DNA of 64,000 nt from Synechococcus sp. Nb3U1 (GCF_021533835.1 NZ_JAKFYQ010000002.1:62001-126000), one strand, 5' to 3'; shown: positions 27,848 to 38,021, counted from the first letter of the stretch. Numbers and translations are program-made. The notes: a model not told the origin generated them from the sequence alone.

Positions 27848-29416
27848 CTACCGTCTTTGCCACCAGAGTACTGCACCGGATCCCAAGGCCAGCAAGGGCA
27901 GGAGCACCGTTGATCCAAGGATCAGCAGGTTCAGATTTTGCCCCGTCAGAGTCAGGCGACGGTTGGTGATCGATTTGGGTCGAATGGAGATTTGATCCGT
28001 TTGTTCTGTCAACCAGTTCAGGGTGTTCAAGAATAAGTCGCGGTTACCCTGCTGTTGTAAGTTGCCATTGACGGCAAAATTGACGTTGCCGATCACCACG
28101 AAGCGGGCCTCTTCCGGTTCAGATCCCCCCTCAGATTCAGCCTCGTCGTTCTCCGGGCTGCGGGTTAGAGCCACTCCTAGGGTTAGGGGGCCGGGCTTGT
28201 CGCGATCGGGATCAAATTGCACTGGGGTATTCTCCAGGTCGGTGCTGGTCTCCCCCCAACTTTGCGGGCTGGTGCGAAGCAGAGGCGTGGCCTGGATCCC
28301 TGAGCGCTCCTCGGTTTCGACGGAACGAGCCAGCGGGAAGAGGGTCATCAACCGCTGGGCTGCCAAGGGTGCGGTGATCGGGTGATCGCCATAGCTGGTG
28401 ACCAGAGCGACGGCCGGGCCTGTCCCCAAAAGCTGGCTAACGCTGCTGGCTTCAACAACAATGTCATCCGCCAAGACCACCCCCCACTCCTCCAACAAAG
28501 GATCCAGTCCGGCCTCCACCCGAGGGCCAATCAACAACAAAACTCTGCCTCCATCGGCTAAGTAGTCTTGCAGCTTCTCGACTTCCCCTGGGAACAAAGG
28601 CCGCTGTGGCCCCGCTAGCACCAGCACGTCCGCATCCTCAGGGATCTCCGCCTGCACCAAGTTCAGGGGTTCAGCCCGGTAGCCTTCCCGCCCCAGGGAT
28701 CCCACCGCCTGGACAAAACTGAGGTTGCCGCCACCGGCTTCCAGAGAGACCTCGCCATGTCCTTGTACAAAGTAGGCCACAGCTTCTCCCCGGTTCACCA
28801 CCCTAGCAAGAATTGGGGTGAGGTTGCTTTCCAGATCGGGGGCGGGCGGTTGCGGCAGTTGTTGGCGGCTGTCTCCCGATTCCACCACCAAGGTATTGCT
28901 CTGGGTAACCTGGAGACGTTGGGCCACCAAGGGGTTGCGGTTGGGATCCACAAATTCAAACTGGAAGCGGCTGGGGTTGAGGTGCTGGTAGCGTTCCAGT
29001 TGTTCTCGCAAGTTGGGATCCGCAGCGGTGGTTACCACCCACACTTTCACCGGGCGCGGTAGGCCCTGTACCAATTGCTGGGTTTGGGGAGACAGGGTAA
29101 ATAGCCCCCCTTCGGTCAGATCCAGGCGGCCATCGTAACGCACCGCCACCACATTCAGCAGCACCAGAATCACCCCCATGGCTGCCACCGATACGAGGAT
29201 ATTGGCGTTGGTTTGGGTGGAGCGCAAGCCCAGGAAGGATCCTACCTGTTGCCGGTGGGTGATACCCCAAAACACCAGCAGCCCCAACCCGGTGGCCAGC
29301 ACAGCAAAGGGAATGGCTGTCCAACCCGTCAGGGCGGATCCCAGCATCAAACCGATGGCAATCACCCCAATGCCGACGATGCCCGTCCAATCGGATAAGG
29401 CTTGCCAGTCTTTCAT
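27848..29416 (-). CDS. GldG-like ABC-type transport auxiliary protein
   Basis: A 522-residue membrane protein of the GldG/ABC-type uncharacterized transport family: N-terminal membrane helices (GVIAIGLMLGSALTG, ILVSVAAMGVILVLLNVVAV), a large periplasmic part with the GldG-like core (ADPNLREQLERYQ, DVLVLAGPQRPL, GRVLLLIGP), and a C-terminal helix (LLILGSTVLLPLLALGSGAVLW). It belongs with the ATPase, permease and DUF4340 genes. In Bacteroidetes GldFG are linked to gliding, but homologous sets in cyanobacteria have no assigned function. Start ATG 29416. Confidence 0.88.
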   Translation of the reverse strand: MKDWQALSDWTGIVGIGVIAIGLMLGSALTGWTAIPFAVLATGLGLLVFWGITHRQQVGSFLGLRSTQTNANILVSVAAMGVILVLLNVVAVRYDGRLDLTEGGLFTLSPQTQQLVQGLPRPVKVWVVTTAADPNLREQLERYQHLNPSRFQFEFVDPNRNPLVAQRLQVTQSNTLVVESGDSRQQLPQPPAPDLESNLTPILARVVNRGEAVAYFVQGHGEVSLEAGGGNLSFVQAVGSLGREGYRAEPLNLVQAEIPEDADVLVLAGPQRPLFPGEVEKLQDYLADGGRVLLLIGPRVEAGLDPLLEEWGVVLADDIVVEASSVSQLLGTGPAVALVTSYGDHPITAPLAAQRLMTLFPLARSVETEERSGIQATPLLRTSPQSWGETSTDLENTPVQFDPDRDKPGPLTLGVALTRSPENDEAESEGGSEPEEARFVVIGNVNFAVNGNLQQQGNRDLFLNTLNWLTEQTDQISIRPKSITNRRLTLTGQNLNLLILGSTVLLPLLALGSGAVLWWQRR

Positions 29417-29531
29417 CCTCCACCTCCTAAACCGCTATTTTCGGTCATGCCCAAATCTTGAGTGCTCAGCCTGAAACCTTGTCATCTTTTGGCCATCTAT
29501 GAGTAGATCCCGTAGCGATCGCCCCTCCGCT

Positions 29532-30317
29532 CTAGCTCTGTTGCCAGCGCAGGCTCTCCACCGATTGCACCGTGGCAAATAACCCCAACACCGTGATGCT
29601 AAGGAACAAGATCAGGCCGCTGCTGCTGACGAGCCCCTGCACCCAGTTGCCATACTGCTGCAACAAAGACAAATGTCTGAGGGTGGCCGCAATCCAGTTG
29701 CTCTCCTGCCCAGCCGCCGCATCCACCACCCAAAGCAGCAGCACCAAGCCAAAGGTGGCTACCGCCGCAATCAAGGTATTGTCGGTGAGGGAGGAGACGA
29801 ATAACCCCAAGGCCATGACACTGCCCGCCATCAGCGCCAACCCGATATAGCCCACCAGGGGCAGCCGATAATCCACTGCCGGATTGGAACTGCTTAAGGT
29901 GAGCAACTGGTACACCAAAGGCGGGATGAGCAGCGTAATAAAGAACACCCACACCGCCAGCCACTTGCCCACCGCCACCGCCAAGTTGGTGACTGGGGAG
30001 GTGGCCAGCAACTCCATCGTGCCCCGCCGCCGTTCTTCGGCATAGGATCCCATCGTCAGGATCGGCAGCAAAAACAGAAAAATCGTGCCCAACAGGTTCA
30101 AAAACTGCTGCGAGAGGATGGTGGCCGCATCGAAGGAGCTGTCTTGGCCAAATTGGGCGAACACATCCACCTGCTGAGAATAGTTGATCACCCGCACCAA
30201 GATATTGGTGAAAAAGAACCCGGCCAAGCCCCAAAAGACGGCAGCCACTACGTAGGCAATCGGGGAGGTGAAATAGCCGCGCAACTCTTTGCGGAAAATG
30301 GCAATCACTCCGTTCAT
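29532..30317 (-). CDS. ABC-2 type permease (GldF-like)
   Basis: A 261-residue permease with six membrane segments and the family start MNGVIAIFRKELRGYFTSPIAYVVAAVFW. The conserved loop GSYAEERRRGTMELLATSPV is the ABC-2 coupling region that contacts the ATPase. It overlaps the ATPase gene's stop by 4 bp (30314-30317), so the two are translationally coupled. The transported substrate is unknown. Confidence 0.9.
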   Translation of the reverse strand: MNGVIAIFRKELRGYFTSPIAYVVAAVFWGLAGFFFTNILVRVINYSQQVDVFAQFGQDSSFDAATILSQQFLNLLGTIFLFLLPILTMGSYAEERRRGTMELLATSPVTNLAVAVGKWLAVWVFFITLLIPPLVYQLLTLSSSNPAVDYRLPLVGYIGLALMAGSVMALGLFVSSLTDNTLIAAVATFGLVLLLWVVDAAAGQESNWIAATLRHLSLLQQYGNWVQGLVSSSGLILFLSITVLGLFATVQSVESLRWQQS

Positions 30318-31342
30318 GCTGCTACCTCCTCAGGGTTCTCAGAGTCTGGGGCTGAGTCGGATCCCTCTTGGCCAGCTCCCTCTTGGGTAGTCAGTTGCAG
30401 GAAAATTTCCTCTAAAGAGGCCTGGGAACGACCAATTTCGTAGAGAGCTATCTCCGACTGAACCAGAGCTTTGGCCACTCCAGGGATCCACTTATCGGCA
30501 GGGGTGCTGCTGCTCAGTTGCAGTTGCCAACGTTGGCCCTCTGCTGGGGGGCTGGGTTCCAGGCTTAGAATTTGTACCTGTGGGATCCGTTCTACGGCTT
30601 CGCGGATGGCGGTTTCGCTGGAAGCACCGATGTGCAGATGGGCCTGGTGTTGCCCCTGAAATTGCGCCGTTAGCTCACCGGGGGTACCGATGGCCGCTAC
30701 CTGGCCGCGGTTGATGATCACCACCCGGTCACAGGTCATGCTCACCTCCGGCAGGATGTGGGTAGAGAGGATGATCGTGTGTTCCCCGGCTAGGCTTTTG
30801 ATCAGATTTCGCACCTCAATAATCTGCTTGGGATCCAGGCCAACAGTCGGCTCATCCAGGATGATCACAGGCGGATCATGAACGAGCGCCTGGGCAATCC
30901 CCACCCGTTGCTTAAACCCCTTAGAGAGCTTGCGGATCAGGGTGTGGCGTTTTTCTTCTAGGCTGCAGCGCTGAATCGCTCGATCCACCTGGGTAGCTCG
31001 GTTGCCGGGGCTGACCCGCTTCAGTTGCGCCACAAAATGTAGATAACCCTCCACCGTCATTTCGGTGTACAGGGGGGGATTTTCCGGCAGGTAACCGATG
31101 TGTTGCCGCACCGCCATAGAATCTTGGTGGATATCGAACCCCGCCACCCGTGCTGTGCCTTCACTGGCGGGCAAAAATCCGGTCAGAATGCGCATGGAGG
31201 TGGTTTTTCCAGCCCCGTTGGGCCCTAAGAACCCCATGATCTCTCCGGCATTCACCTGAAAAGAAATATCCCGGATAGCGGTGAAAGTGCCGTAGGTTTT
31301 GCTCAGATGTTCAACTTCGATCGCGTTTCCTAGAACGGTCAT
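30314..31342 (-). CDS. ABC transporter ATP-binding protein (GldA-like)
   Basis: A 342-residue ATPase that powers the adjoining permease. Motifs in order: Walker A GPNGAGKTTS, Q loop YLPENPPLYTEM, signature LSKGFKQRVGIAQAL, Walker B VIILDEPTVGLDP, and switch His in ILSTHIL. A C-terminal extension of about 100 residues (after the switch) is typical of GldA/NatA-like proteins. Start ATG 31342 is followed directly by the domain start (VEHLSKTYG). It is first in the four-gene cluster. Confidence 0.93.
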   Translation of the reverse strand: MTVLGNAIEVEHLSKTYGTFTAIRDISFQVNAGEIMGFLGPNGAGKTTSMRILTGFLPASEGTARVAGFDIHQDSMAVRQHIGYLPENPPLYTEMTVEGYLHFVAQLKRVSPGNRATQVDRAIQRCSLEEKRHTLIRKLSKGFKQRVGIAQALVHDPPVIILDEPTVGLDPKQIIEVRNLIKSLAGEHTIILSTHILPEVSMTCDRVVIINRGQVAAIGTPGELTAQFQGQHQAHLHIGASSETAIREAVERIPQVQILSLEPSPPAEGQRWQLQLSSSTPADKWIPGVAKALVQSEIALYEIGRSQASLEEIFLQLTTQEGAGQEGSDSAPDSENPEEVAA

Positions 31343-31492
31343 CAGTGGCTCCTACAGGGTCATCGATGGCTCGCAAACGGCCCTGGTGTGTGAACCTCAG
31401 AGGCTGTCGCGGGTTGTCTGCATCCCCTTGCGGGACATAGGCAACTGTGCTTAGGCCACATGCAAACTTAGCATAGCCAAGCATGGTTTCGC

Positions 31493-31512
31493 GGGAACGG
31501 GATCCCGTTCCC
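31493..31512 (-). terminator. 20-bp perfect palindrome downstream of purM
   Basis: GGGAACGGGATCCCGTTCCC is a fully self-complementary palindrome with the GGGATCCC repeat at its centre, 26 bp past the purM stop on the minus strand. The RNA would form a strong hairpin, but no U tract follows on the minus strand, so termination is inferred only. It may equally be an expanded HIP-type motif. Confidence 0.4.
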
Positions 31513-31537
31513 CCTTTTGGTGGGGATCCCGCTCATC

Positions 31538-32608
31538 TCAGAGGGATCCCCAATTCTCAAGACCCAAGACTCGTACAGGGTCTTCCCCAGAACTGGCCCG
31601 CCCCGGGGCTGAGGCCACCACTTCCCCAATGGCCTGGGCTTCCGGCAAGAGAGTTTGCACCTGCGCCTGTGCCTCGGGGGGCACTACCAACACGTAACCC
31701 ACCCCCAAATTAAAGGTTCGGAACATCTCGGCAGTCTCCACCTGCCCCTGTTCCTGCAACCAGCGAAACTCCGGCGGGATCCGCCAACTGTGGGGCTCAA
31801 GACGAGCGGCCTGGGTAGGAGCCAAACAGCGGGGCAAATTTTCCGGAATGCCGCCGCCGGTGATGTGGGCCATGCCGTGAATAGGAATTCCTGCTTGCTG
31901 AAGCTGGTGTACGGCCCCAGCGTAGATACGGGTCGGGGTGAGAAACACTTCCCCCAAGGGCCGATCCCATCCCTGCGGTTGATGATCCCAAGTCCATCCT
32001 CTCTCAGCCACAATCCGGCGTACCAAGCTGTAGCCGTTGCTGTGAATGCCGCTGCTGGGCAGGGCCAACAGTTGGTCTCCGATGTGTACCCGGGATCCGT
32101 CTAGGATGGCGGGTTTCTCCACAATGCCCACACAAAATCCTGCCAAGTCGTACTCTCCGGGGGGATAAAATCCCGGCATCTCCGCCGTCTCGCCGCCGAG
32201 CAGTTCACAGCCTGCCTGTTGACAGCCCTCCAGGATCCCGTCGATCACCTGCAGGAGGGCGGCTGGCTCCAGCTTGCCTGTGGCGATGTAATCCAGGAAA
32301 AACAGCGGCTTTGCTCCCACCGTCAGCACATCGTTGACGCACATGGCCACCAAATCGATGCCGACGCCGCGGTGCTGACCCCATTGCTGAGCAATCTGCA
32401 GCTTGGTGCCCACCCCATCCGTCCCCGCCACCAAAACCGGTGCTTGATAGCCCCCCGGCAACTCAAACAAACCGGCAAACCCACCGATCCCCCCTAGCGT
32501 TCCTGAGGAACTTGAAGACGGAACTTTAGCACGTGCAACTCGTTCCTGGATCGCCTTGACAAGGGCACGACCCAGATCTATGTCAACCCCTGCCGAACGG
32601 TAGTCCAA
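31538..32608 (-). CDS. purM: Phosphoribosylformylglycinamidine cyclo-ligase
   Basis: Closes the imidazole ring in purine synthesis (AIR synthetase). The 356-residue protein shows MDYRSAGVDIDLG at the N-terminus, the ATP/substrate motifs VLVAGTDGVGTKLQIA and MCVNDVLTVGAKPLFFLDYIA, LLGGETAEMPGFY, and the C-terminal HITGGGIPENLPR and FNLGVGYVLVV. The start is a TTG at 32608, chosen because it gives exactly the standard N-terminus. It is divergent from rlpA. Confidence 0.95.
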   Translation of the reverse strand: MDYRSAGVDIDLGRALVKAIQERVARAKVPSSSSSGTLGGIGGFAGLFELPGGYQAPVLVAGTDGVGTKLQIAQQWGQHRGVGIDLVAMCVNDVLTVGAKPLFFLDYIATGKLEPAALLQVIDGILEGCQQAGCELLGGETAEMPGFYPPGEYDLAGFCVGIVEKPAILDGSRVHIGDQLLALPSSGIHSNGYSLVRRIVAERGWTWDHQPQGWDRPLGEVFLTPTRIYAGAVHQLQQAGIPIHGMAHITGGGIPENLPRCLAPTQAARLEPHSWRIPPEFRWLQEQGQVETAEMFRTFNLGVGYVLVVPPEAQAQVQTLLPEAQAIGEVVASAPGRASSGEDPVRVLGLENWGSL

Positions 32609-32665
32609 TGTGCCGAGAGTCCTTTGCTGGCGAGACTTGGTCTTTTCGTGCCACGTTGCCGTAAC

Positions 32666-32693
32666 TTGTCAACTTAAAAACCTATGGTACATT
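32666..32693 (+). promoter_or_regulatory. Candidate promoter for rlpA
   Basis: TTGTCA (32666-32671), a 16-bp spacer, TACATT (32688-32693), about 60 bp before the rlpA ATG in the divergent purM-rlpA gap. A near-consensus sigma70-type promoter by eye. Confidence 0.45.
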
Positions 32694-32752
32694 AGCTTTT
32701 GCTTCAACTGTCGCATCGGAAGTTGTACAAGTTTGGAGAGGAGCGCGGCCTC

Positions 32753-33913
32753 ATGCGAAATTGGAAACAGCTTGGACAGGGACTCGAGCCCGCCCAGAAA
32801 TTGGGCTTAGTCAGTTGCCTCTGTGTCACGGCTTTGGGCTTGCCTATCGGAATTGTCGGTAGTTTTGCCCCACGGGCACAAGCCTCGACTCGAGTGGGAT
32901 CCCCCAGTGGTTGGGCAGCAGAGTTGTTAGCCGAGCCTATTCCCCCAGTCCCAACTGCCGACCTCATCCCTGCAGTCCAATCCAGCACCGTTGGAATGGC
33001 TCAAGCGGGATCCCGGGTCGAACCCAAGAAAAATCCTGCCACTGCTACTGTTCCTGCCCCTGCCAAGCCGGGCACTCTCAATTTGGAACAGCTCCTGGAG
33101 CAGGCCCGCCAAGCGATTCCCACTCCTGCCGAAGAATCTGCCCTCAAGATTGGTGAACAACAGCAGCAACCCAGCCAGCCCATCTCCACCCTGTACAGTT
33201 ACCAGATGGACGGCCAGCAGGTGGTGACGGTTTATGTGCGAGATCTGCCCGTGGTCAGCTTTGTGGAGCGACCGGAGTTGGATGCTCCACTAGAACGAGC
33301 AACTTCTCTGGTGGCTCAGCTGAACCAAATGGCCCAGGGATCCCTGAAAGACACGACGATCACCCTCGATTGGACAGAACCGGAGCCGCACGAGACGGAG
33401 TCAGCCCCCCTCCTCTACGCCATCCATGTCAACGACGAGGAATTGCTGCGCATCGACAATGGGGTTCTGTTGGTGGATAACCAGCGTCAGGTAGATACAG
33501 CAGTTTTGGCTACCAACCGCTTGCGCCGTCTGTTACTGGATGCCCCCCCCATTCAAGCCCCAGCTTTGCCTCAAGCTCCCACCCTAACTGCCACCGCCCA
33601 CGAGACGGGATCCCCGCAACCACCGGTTCCTACTGCCACTCGCGTCGTTGGGCCTGTGCAAGAGGGCATTGCCTCCTGGTACGACCTGCACAAAACCCGC
33701 TACGAAATGACCGCCGCCCACCCCACCTTGCCCTTTGGCACAGAGGTACGGGTCACCAATGTGGAAAATGGCCGCCAGGCCATTGTGCGCATCAACGATC
33801 GAGGCCCTTTTATTCCTGGTCGTATTATTGATGTCTCCCTCCGAGCAGCAGAGGTGCTAGGGATGGTGCGCTCCGGGGTTGTCCCTGTACGGGTGGAAGT
33901 GGTGCAGCCCTAA
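32753..33913 (+). CDS. rlpA: RlpA-like septal ring lytic transglycosylase
   Basis: An exported protein of 386 residues. The N-terminus (MRNWKQLG ... [20 protein letters not shown]) is a signal peptide, followed by a Pro/Gln-rich linker and an unassigned beta-rich middle part with a repeated [13 protein letters not shown] and [13 protein letters not shown] pattern. The last 85 residues are the RlpA double-psi beta-barrel ([56 protein letters not shown]). The catalytic-type Asp in INDRGPF is present. RlpA cleaves glycan strands lacking stem peptides during cell separation; in cyanobacteria it is often described as septal. No SPOR domain is seen. Start ATG 32753 has a GGAG site. Confidence 0.88.
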   Translation: MRNWKQLGQGLEPAQKLGLVSCLCVTALGLPIGIVGSFAPRAQASTRVGSPSGWAAELLAEPIPPVPTADLIPAVQSSTVGMAQAGSRVEPKKNPATATVPAPAKPGTLNLEQLLEQARQAIPTPAEESALKIGEQQQQPSQPISTLYSYQMDGQQVVTVYVRDLPVVSFVERPELDAPLERATSLVAQLNQMAQGSLKDTTITLDWTEPEPHETESAPLLYAIHVNDEELLRIDNGVLLVDNQRQVDTAVLATNRLRRLLLDAPPIQAPALPQAPTLTATAHETGSPQPPVPTATRVVGPVQEGIASWYDLHKTRYEMTAAHPTLPFGTEVRVTNVENGRQAIVRINDRGPFIPGRIIDVSLRAAEVLGMVRSGVVPVRVEVVQP

Positions 33914-34959
33914 GGAATGGGGGAAAACCGCTTGGAATCTGAAGAATACCGCCAGGAGATGCCATCGGGATCCCGGCTGCGGCTCCACTCAGGAAACCCT
34001 GTTTTGAATTTCCAGTAGGTGATGGCGGAAACCACCACCCCTAGACGTTCTGCCAACTGAGTTTGGTTGAGGGGGCGTAGCGTCGCCCGTGGTACCGTGA
34101 TCGCCTCACCCGTAACCACCGGGGTCGCAGGGGGAAAAGTTGAAACTGCTGCCTGCATAGGCATAGTAGCGACTCCAGCGGGCGGAGTTGGCGCAGACAG
34201 AGTGGGCCTTTCCCCTTCCGCCAGCCGACCCTGACTAGGTTCCTGAGGCCGCAAGAGGCTGAATTGGCTAAGCAGGCCGACATTTTCCAAGTTGAGTAGC
34301 TCTTCCAGGTTAGAGGTCTGGTGGATCAGCTCCAACTCGCGGCGAAATTCGTCTTCGAACACCTGCAGATAGTGCTCGCGCTTGGGGTCAACCTCAGCAT
34401 CCTTAAGAAGTTCCAAAGCAAAGCTGAGGTTGGATAGCGGCTCGCTCAGATCCTGCAAGAACTTTTTGAACAGAGTGTCCTTCACATCGGTAAACTGCTG
34501 CAGCTTTTGGAGGTTTTGCCTTAGCTCCTCGATTTTTTTCTCCTCTGATTTGCGGTTTTCAATATTCTGCCGGTGATTGTGCAGGGCGATCTCGATGGTG
34601 GTGTACAGCTCCCGCTCTTTGAAGGGTTTGATGATGTAGCCGAAGGGCTGAGTTTCCTTGACACGAGCCAAAGTGTCATCGTCGGCATAGGCAGTCAGAT
34701 GCACCACCGGAATATGGAACCGCTCAGTAATGCGCTTAGCCGCCTCTATACCGTCGATATTCCCTTTCAGGACGATATCCATTAAGACCAAATCCACACG
34801 GGCCTCTTCCAACCGCCGGATCGCTTCTTCTCCCGAGGAGGCAATGGCAGGCACGGTATAACCAAATTTTTTCAGAACGGTGGCGATATCCTTGGCAATA
34901 ATCTTTTCGTCTTCGACGACCAGAATACTGCCTTTGACCAGTGGGGAAACTTTCTTCAA
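33910..34959 (-). CDS. Response regulator with REC domain and C-terminal HTH-like segment
   Basis: A 349-residue regulator. The REC domain (residues 10-130) has [10 protein letters not shown], the phosphorylation Asp61 (VLMDIVLKG), a Thr/Ser switch in VVHLTAYAD, and Lys in [10 protein letters not shown] coiled-coil region (about 135-230, with [16 protein letters not shown]) follows, then a Pro/Ala-rich linker, and a C-terminal block with [20 protein letters not shown] that resembles a small helix-turn-helix, so DNA binding is inferred only. It overlaps the histidine kinase by 4 bp (TTGA), so the TTG at 34959 is probably the start and the kinase is its partner. Confidence 0.85.
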   Translation of the reverse strand: MKKVSPLVKGSILVVEDEKIIAKDIATVLKKFGYTVPAIASSGEEAIRRLEEARVDLVLMDIVLKGNIDGIEAAKRITERFHIPVVHLTAYADDDTLARVKETQPFGYIIKPFKERELYTTIEIALHNHRQNIENRKSEEKKIEELRQNLQKLQQFTDVKDTLFKKFLQDLSEPLSNLSFALELLKDAEVDPKREHYLQVFEDEFRRELELIHQTSNLEELLNLENVGLLSQFSLLRPQEPSQGRLAEGERPTLSAPTPPAGVATMPMQAAVSTFPPATPVVTGEAITVPRATLRPLNQTQLAERLGVVVSAITYWKFKTGFPEWSRSRDPDGISWRYSSDSKRFSPIP

Positions 34960-37900
34960 GACTCGATCCTCGGGAAGGTAATGATGAAGGTTGTACCAGC
35001 TTTGCTTTTTAATTCTATCTTGCCCTCCAGCTGATCGGTGAGAGTTGCAACCAGTTGTAAACCCAAAGATTGAGTTTCCTTGAAATCGAAATCGGGAGGT
35101 AGGCCGATGCCATTGTCAGAGACCCGCAGTTGCGTGTTTTTATGAGTTTGGCTGAAGTGGACGCGGATTTCGCCACTGCCCCCCTTCGGAAAGGCGTATT
35201 TGAGGCTGTTGGTCACCAGCTCGTTGATGATCAGGCCACACAAGACGGCATCATCAATGCTGAGGCGGATCCCTTCGGCCCGAATGCTGGCGCGAATGCT
35301 CTCCGGGTTAACTCCATAGGAGTGAAAGAGGTTGGAGATCAAATTGTGGAGGTACTGGTTCAGATCCACCGCAGCCAGATTGGTAGATTGGTACAAACCC
35401 TCGTGGATGAGGGACATGGCTTGAATGCGGCTGCCGGCATCCTTAAACACACGGGCATACTTGCGGCTTTTGATCTGGTCGGCCTGTAGGCGCAGCAGAC
35501 TGGAGATGATTTGCAAGTTGTTCTTAACACGGTGATGGATCTCCCGTAGCAAAATTTCTTTTTCCTGGAGGGCCGCCTGAATTTGCAGCTCGGCTCGCTT
35601 CTCTTCGGTGATATCTTCAGAGATGCCGATGGTGAAAAGGTTCTTGCCCTCTGGGTCGCGTACAGAAGAGACTGCCAGTCGGCACCAAAACACCTGTCCG
35701 TTGCGGTGGATGTAGCGTTTTTCCAGGCGATAATGATCCCGTCGACCATTTAGAATTTCCTGAAAAAGCTGCCAATTTTGGGGGGCATCCTCAGGATGAG
35801 TGAAGTCGCAAAAGCTCATGTTGGCCAGCTCGGCAGCGCTATAGCCCAACATCTCTTCTAGGGCAGGGTTGACTTTAATGTAGTGGCCGCTTTGATCGGC
35901 GATGAAGATACCCAAAGCCGATTGCTCGAAGATACCCCGTAAACTCAGCTCGCTTTGGCGCAGGGCTGCTTCTGTTTGTTTTCGCTCAGTGATGTCGAGA
36001 ATTTGGCTGAGAAAGTAGCTGGGATCCCCTTGGGCTGTGCGCACAAGGGTGATACGGAGGATTGCGTAGACGATTTGGCCATTTTTGTGAAGGTAGCGTT
36101 TTTCCTGTTCACACTGATGCGCAGCTCCAGTCAACAGCTGGTTGCCATTCTCTACTGTGGCCGCCACGTCCTCGGGATGAGTAATGTCAAGGATGGTTTT
36201 ATCTTGTAGATCAGTCAGGGTGTAGCCAAGGGTTTGGGTAAAAGCTGAGTTGATTTGTAGGTATTCACCCTTGAGATTGGTCATAGATTTAGCGATGGGA
36301 GCCAATTCAAAGGTCTGCCGAAACCGTTCTTCGCTCTCTTTCAGAGCATGCTCTGCTTCAACACGGGCGCTGATGTCGATCACCTGCACCAGAAATTCGG
36401 TAGGATTGCTCGCTTCATCTGTCAGTAGAGTGACCCGAAAGAGCAGGTGAATCACCTGACCCGAACGATGGGTGTAGCGAATTTGCCGCTGGCTAACCGA
36501 TGTTTTCCCGGTGAGGAGCGCCTCGTTAGCCTCTAGCAATTGGGTGATATCTTCTGGGTAAAGGATATCGAGCTGTTGCTGTCCCCTCAATTCTTCGGGG
36601 GTGTATCCAATAATTTGGGCAAAAGCATCATTGACCTGGATAAACCGTCCCTGCAAGTCGATAAGGGCAATGCCATTGGGAGCCAGTTGAAAGATTTGTC
36701 GAAAATGTTCGGCGCTTTGTTGCAAAGCTTGTTCGATCTGGCGTCGTTCGGCTTCTAGTTTCTTGGATTCTGTAATATCTTCGGCAATGCCCGCTACCCG
36801 GTAGACCTTTCCGTTTTTATCACGAATGGGAAAACTGCGTTCCCGCAGCCAAATTAGTTGACCATCAGTGCGAATAATACGAAAGATAACATCCGTTTTT
36901 TGGCCTTCCGATTGGGCCTTTAAGATGGCGGGGAACAGCCAACGATCGTCGGGATGAATCTGACGGATCCAGGCCTGAGGATTAGCATAAGAATCTTCAA
37001 CAGAGCGTCCCCAAATAGTCTCACAAGCAGGACTAACATAGAGGAGATCTTTGCTGTAAACTGTGGTAATCCAAAATAGTTGTTGGGTATTCTCCGCTAG
37101 TTGTAAAAAGCGAAACTCGCTCTCTCGCAAGGCTTCTTCCGATTGCCGCTGTCGTTCTTTTAGCTGATGGGCTGCTGTGATGTCGGTCACGAACCCTTCA
37201 AAATAAAGGGGCTCTCCTTGGTCGTTATAAATGGTGCGAGCATTGAGAGAAACCCAGATCAGTTTTCCATCTTTACGACACACCTGATGTTCAAAATCCA
37301 CCACTTGGCCTTCGGTCAGCATTCGCTGTACAAACTCTGCACGGCGTTCTGAATCGGCATAGATCTGGCTACCAATATCTGAGACATTATGCATCAGATC
37401 TTCTGGGGAGTCGTACCCAAAAATGTGGGCCAAAGCTGGGTTGGCAACCAAGTGTTTGCCCTCTGGGGTGGTTTGAAAAATACCTTCGATGGCGTTTTCG
37501 AAGATCTGTCGGTAGCGGGTGGCACTGTTTTGGCTGTCTTGTAGTTGTGTCTGGAGATGTTCTTGGACTCGCTGATGTTCTTGGAGCTGAATGAGCATTC
37601 GCTTGAGGCTAAGGGCAATTAGGGCCATCTGCTCACGTTCAGAGGGACTCAGTTGGCGGGGGTGGCAGTCGAATAGATGAAGATCCGCCAGCCGGAATCC
37701 TTGGTCATCTTGCAAGCCAATCGATTGATGAAAGAGCCACTGTTCAGGAGCTAGGTGAAGATCGGGGCCGAACCGATCCCCATTGGGCAAAAGCTGTGGA
37801 TCTCGATAAAGGATCTCCTCGGAAGCTGAGAATGAGCAGGACTTGGCTCTGAGCGGGTCAAGTTCCAGGTAGATCAAAGGAACCTTCAGCAGGCGTCCTA

Positions 37901-38021
37901 ACACTTGCAGCAACGGGTACAGCGGTGAGGCTGATTCAGGATCAGCTTCAACAGGGGCAGCCTGTTGAGCAACCAAGCCATTGACAGGGGATCCCGGCAA
38001 GCGAGAAATAGGAGGTGACAT
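34956..38021 (-). CDS. Multi-PAS sensor histidine kinase (HisKA_2 type)
   Basis: A 1021-residue soluble sensor kinase. N-terminal GAF-like domain (about 20-150), then five PAS domains starting near residues 177, 309, 447, 573 and 702, each with its PAC tail (RDKNGKVYRVAGIAEDITES and similar), then the HisKA_2 dimerisation helix with phospho-acceptor His in EIHHRVKNNLQIISSLL (about 830), and an HWE/HisKA_2 ATPase domain (LIINELVTNSLKYAFP, VSDNGIGLPPDFD, GLQLVATLTDQLEG). No membrane segments, so it senses an internal or diffusible signal, possibly light or redox. It is directly upstream of its response regulator. Confidence 0.93.
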   Translation of the reverse strand: MSPPISRLPGSPVNGLVAQQAAPVEADPESASPLYPLLQVLGRLLKVPLIYLELDPLRAKSCSFSASEEILYRDPQLLPNGDRFGPDLHLAPEQWLFHQSIGLQDDQGFRLADLHLFDCHPRQLSPSEREQMALIALSLKRMLIQLQEHQRVQEHLQTQLQDSQNSATRYRQIFENAIEGIFQTTPEGKHLVANPALAHIFGYDSPEDLMHNVSDIGSQIYADSERRAEFVQRMLTEGQVVDFEHQVCRKDGKLIWVSLNARTIYNDQGEPLYFEGFVTDITAAHQLKERQRQSEEALRESEFRFLQLAENTQQLFWITTVYSKDLLYVSPACETIWGRSVEDSYANPQAWIRQIHPDDRWLFPAILKAQSEGQKTDVIFRIIRTDGQLIWLRERSFPIRDKNGKVYRVAGIAEDITESKKLEAERRQIEQALQQSAEHFRQIFQLAPNGIALIDLQGRFIQVNDAFAQIIGYTPEELRGQQQLDILYPEDITQLLEANEALLTGKTSVSQRQIRYTHRSGQVIHLLFRVTLLTDEASNPTEFLVQVIDISARVEAEHALKESEERFRQTFELAPIAKSMTNLKGEYLQINSAFTQTLGYTLTDLQDKTILDITHPEDVAATVENGNQLLTGAAHQCEQEKRYLHKNGQIVYAILRITLVRTAQGDPSYFLSQILDITERKQTEAALRQSELSLRGIFEQSALGIFIADQSGHYIKVNPALEEMLGYSAAELANMSFCDFTHPEDAPQNWQLFQEILNGRRDHYRLEKRYIHRNGQVFWCRLAVSSVRDPEGKNLFTIGISEDITEEKRAELQIQAALQEKEILLREIHHRVKNNLQIISSLLRLQADQIKSRKYARVFKDAGSRIQAMSLIHEGLYQSTNLAAVDLNQYLHNLISNLFHSYGVNPESIRASIRAEGIRLSIDDAVLCGLIINELVTNSLKYAFPKGGSGEIRVHFSQTHKNTQLRVSDNGIGLPPDFDFKETQSLGLQLVATLTDQLEGKIELKSKAGTTFIITFPRIES

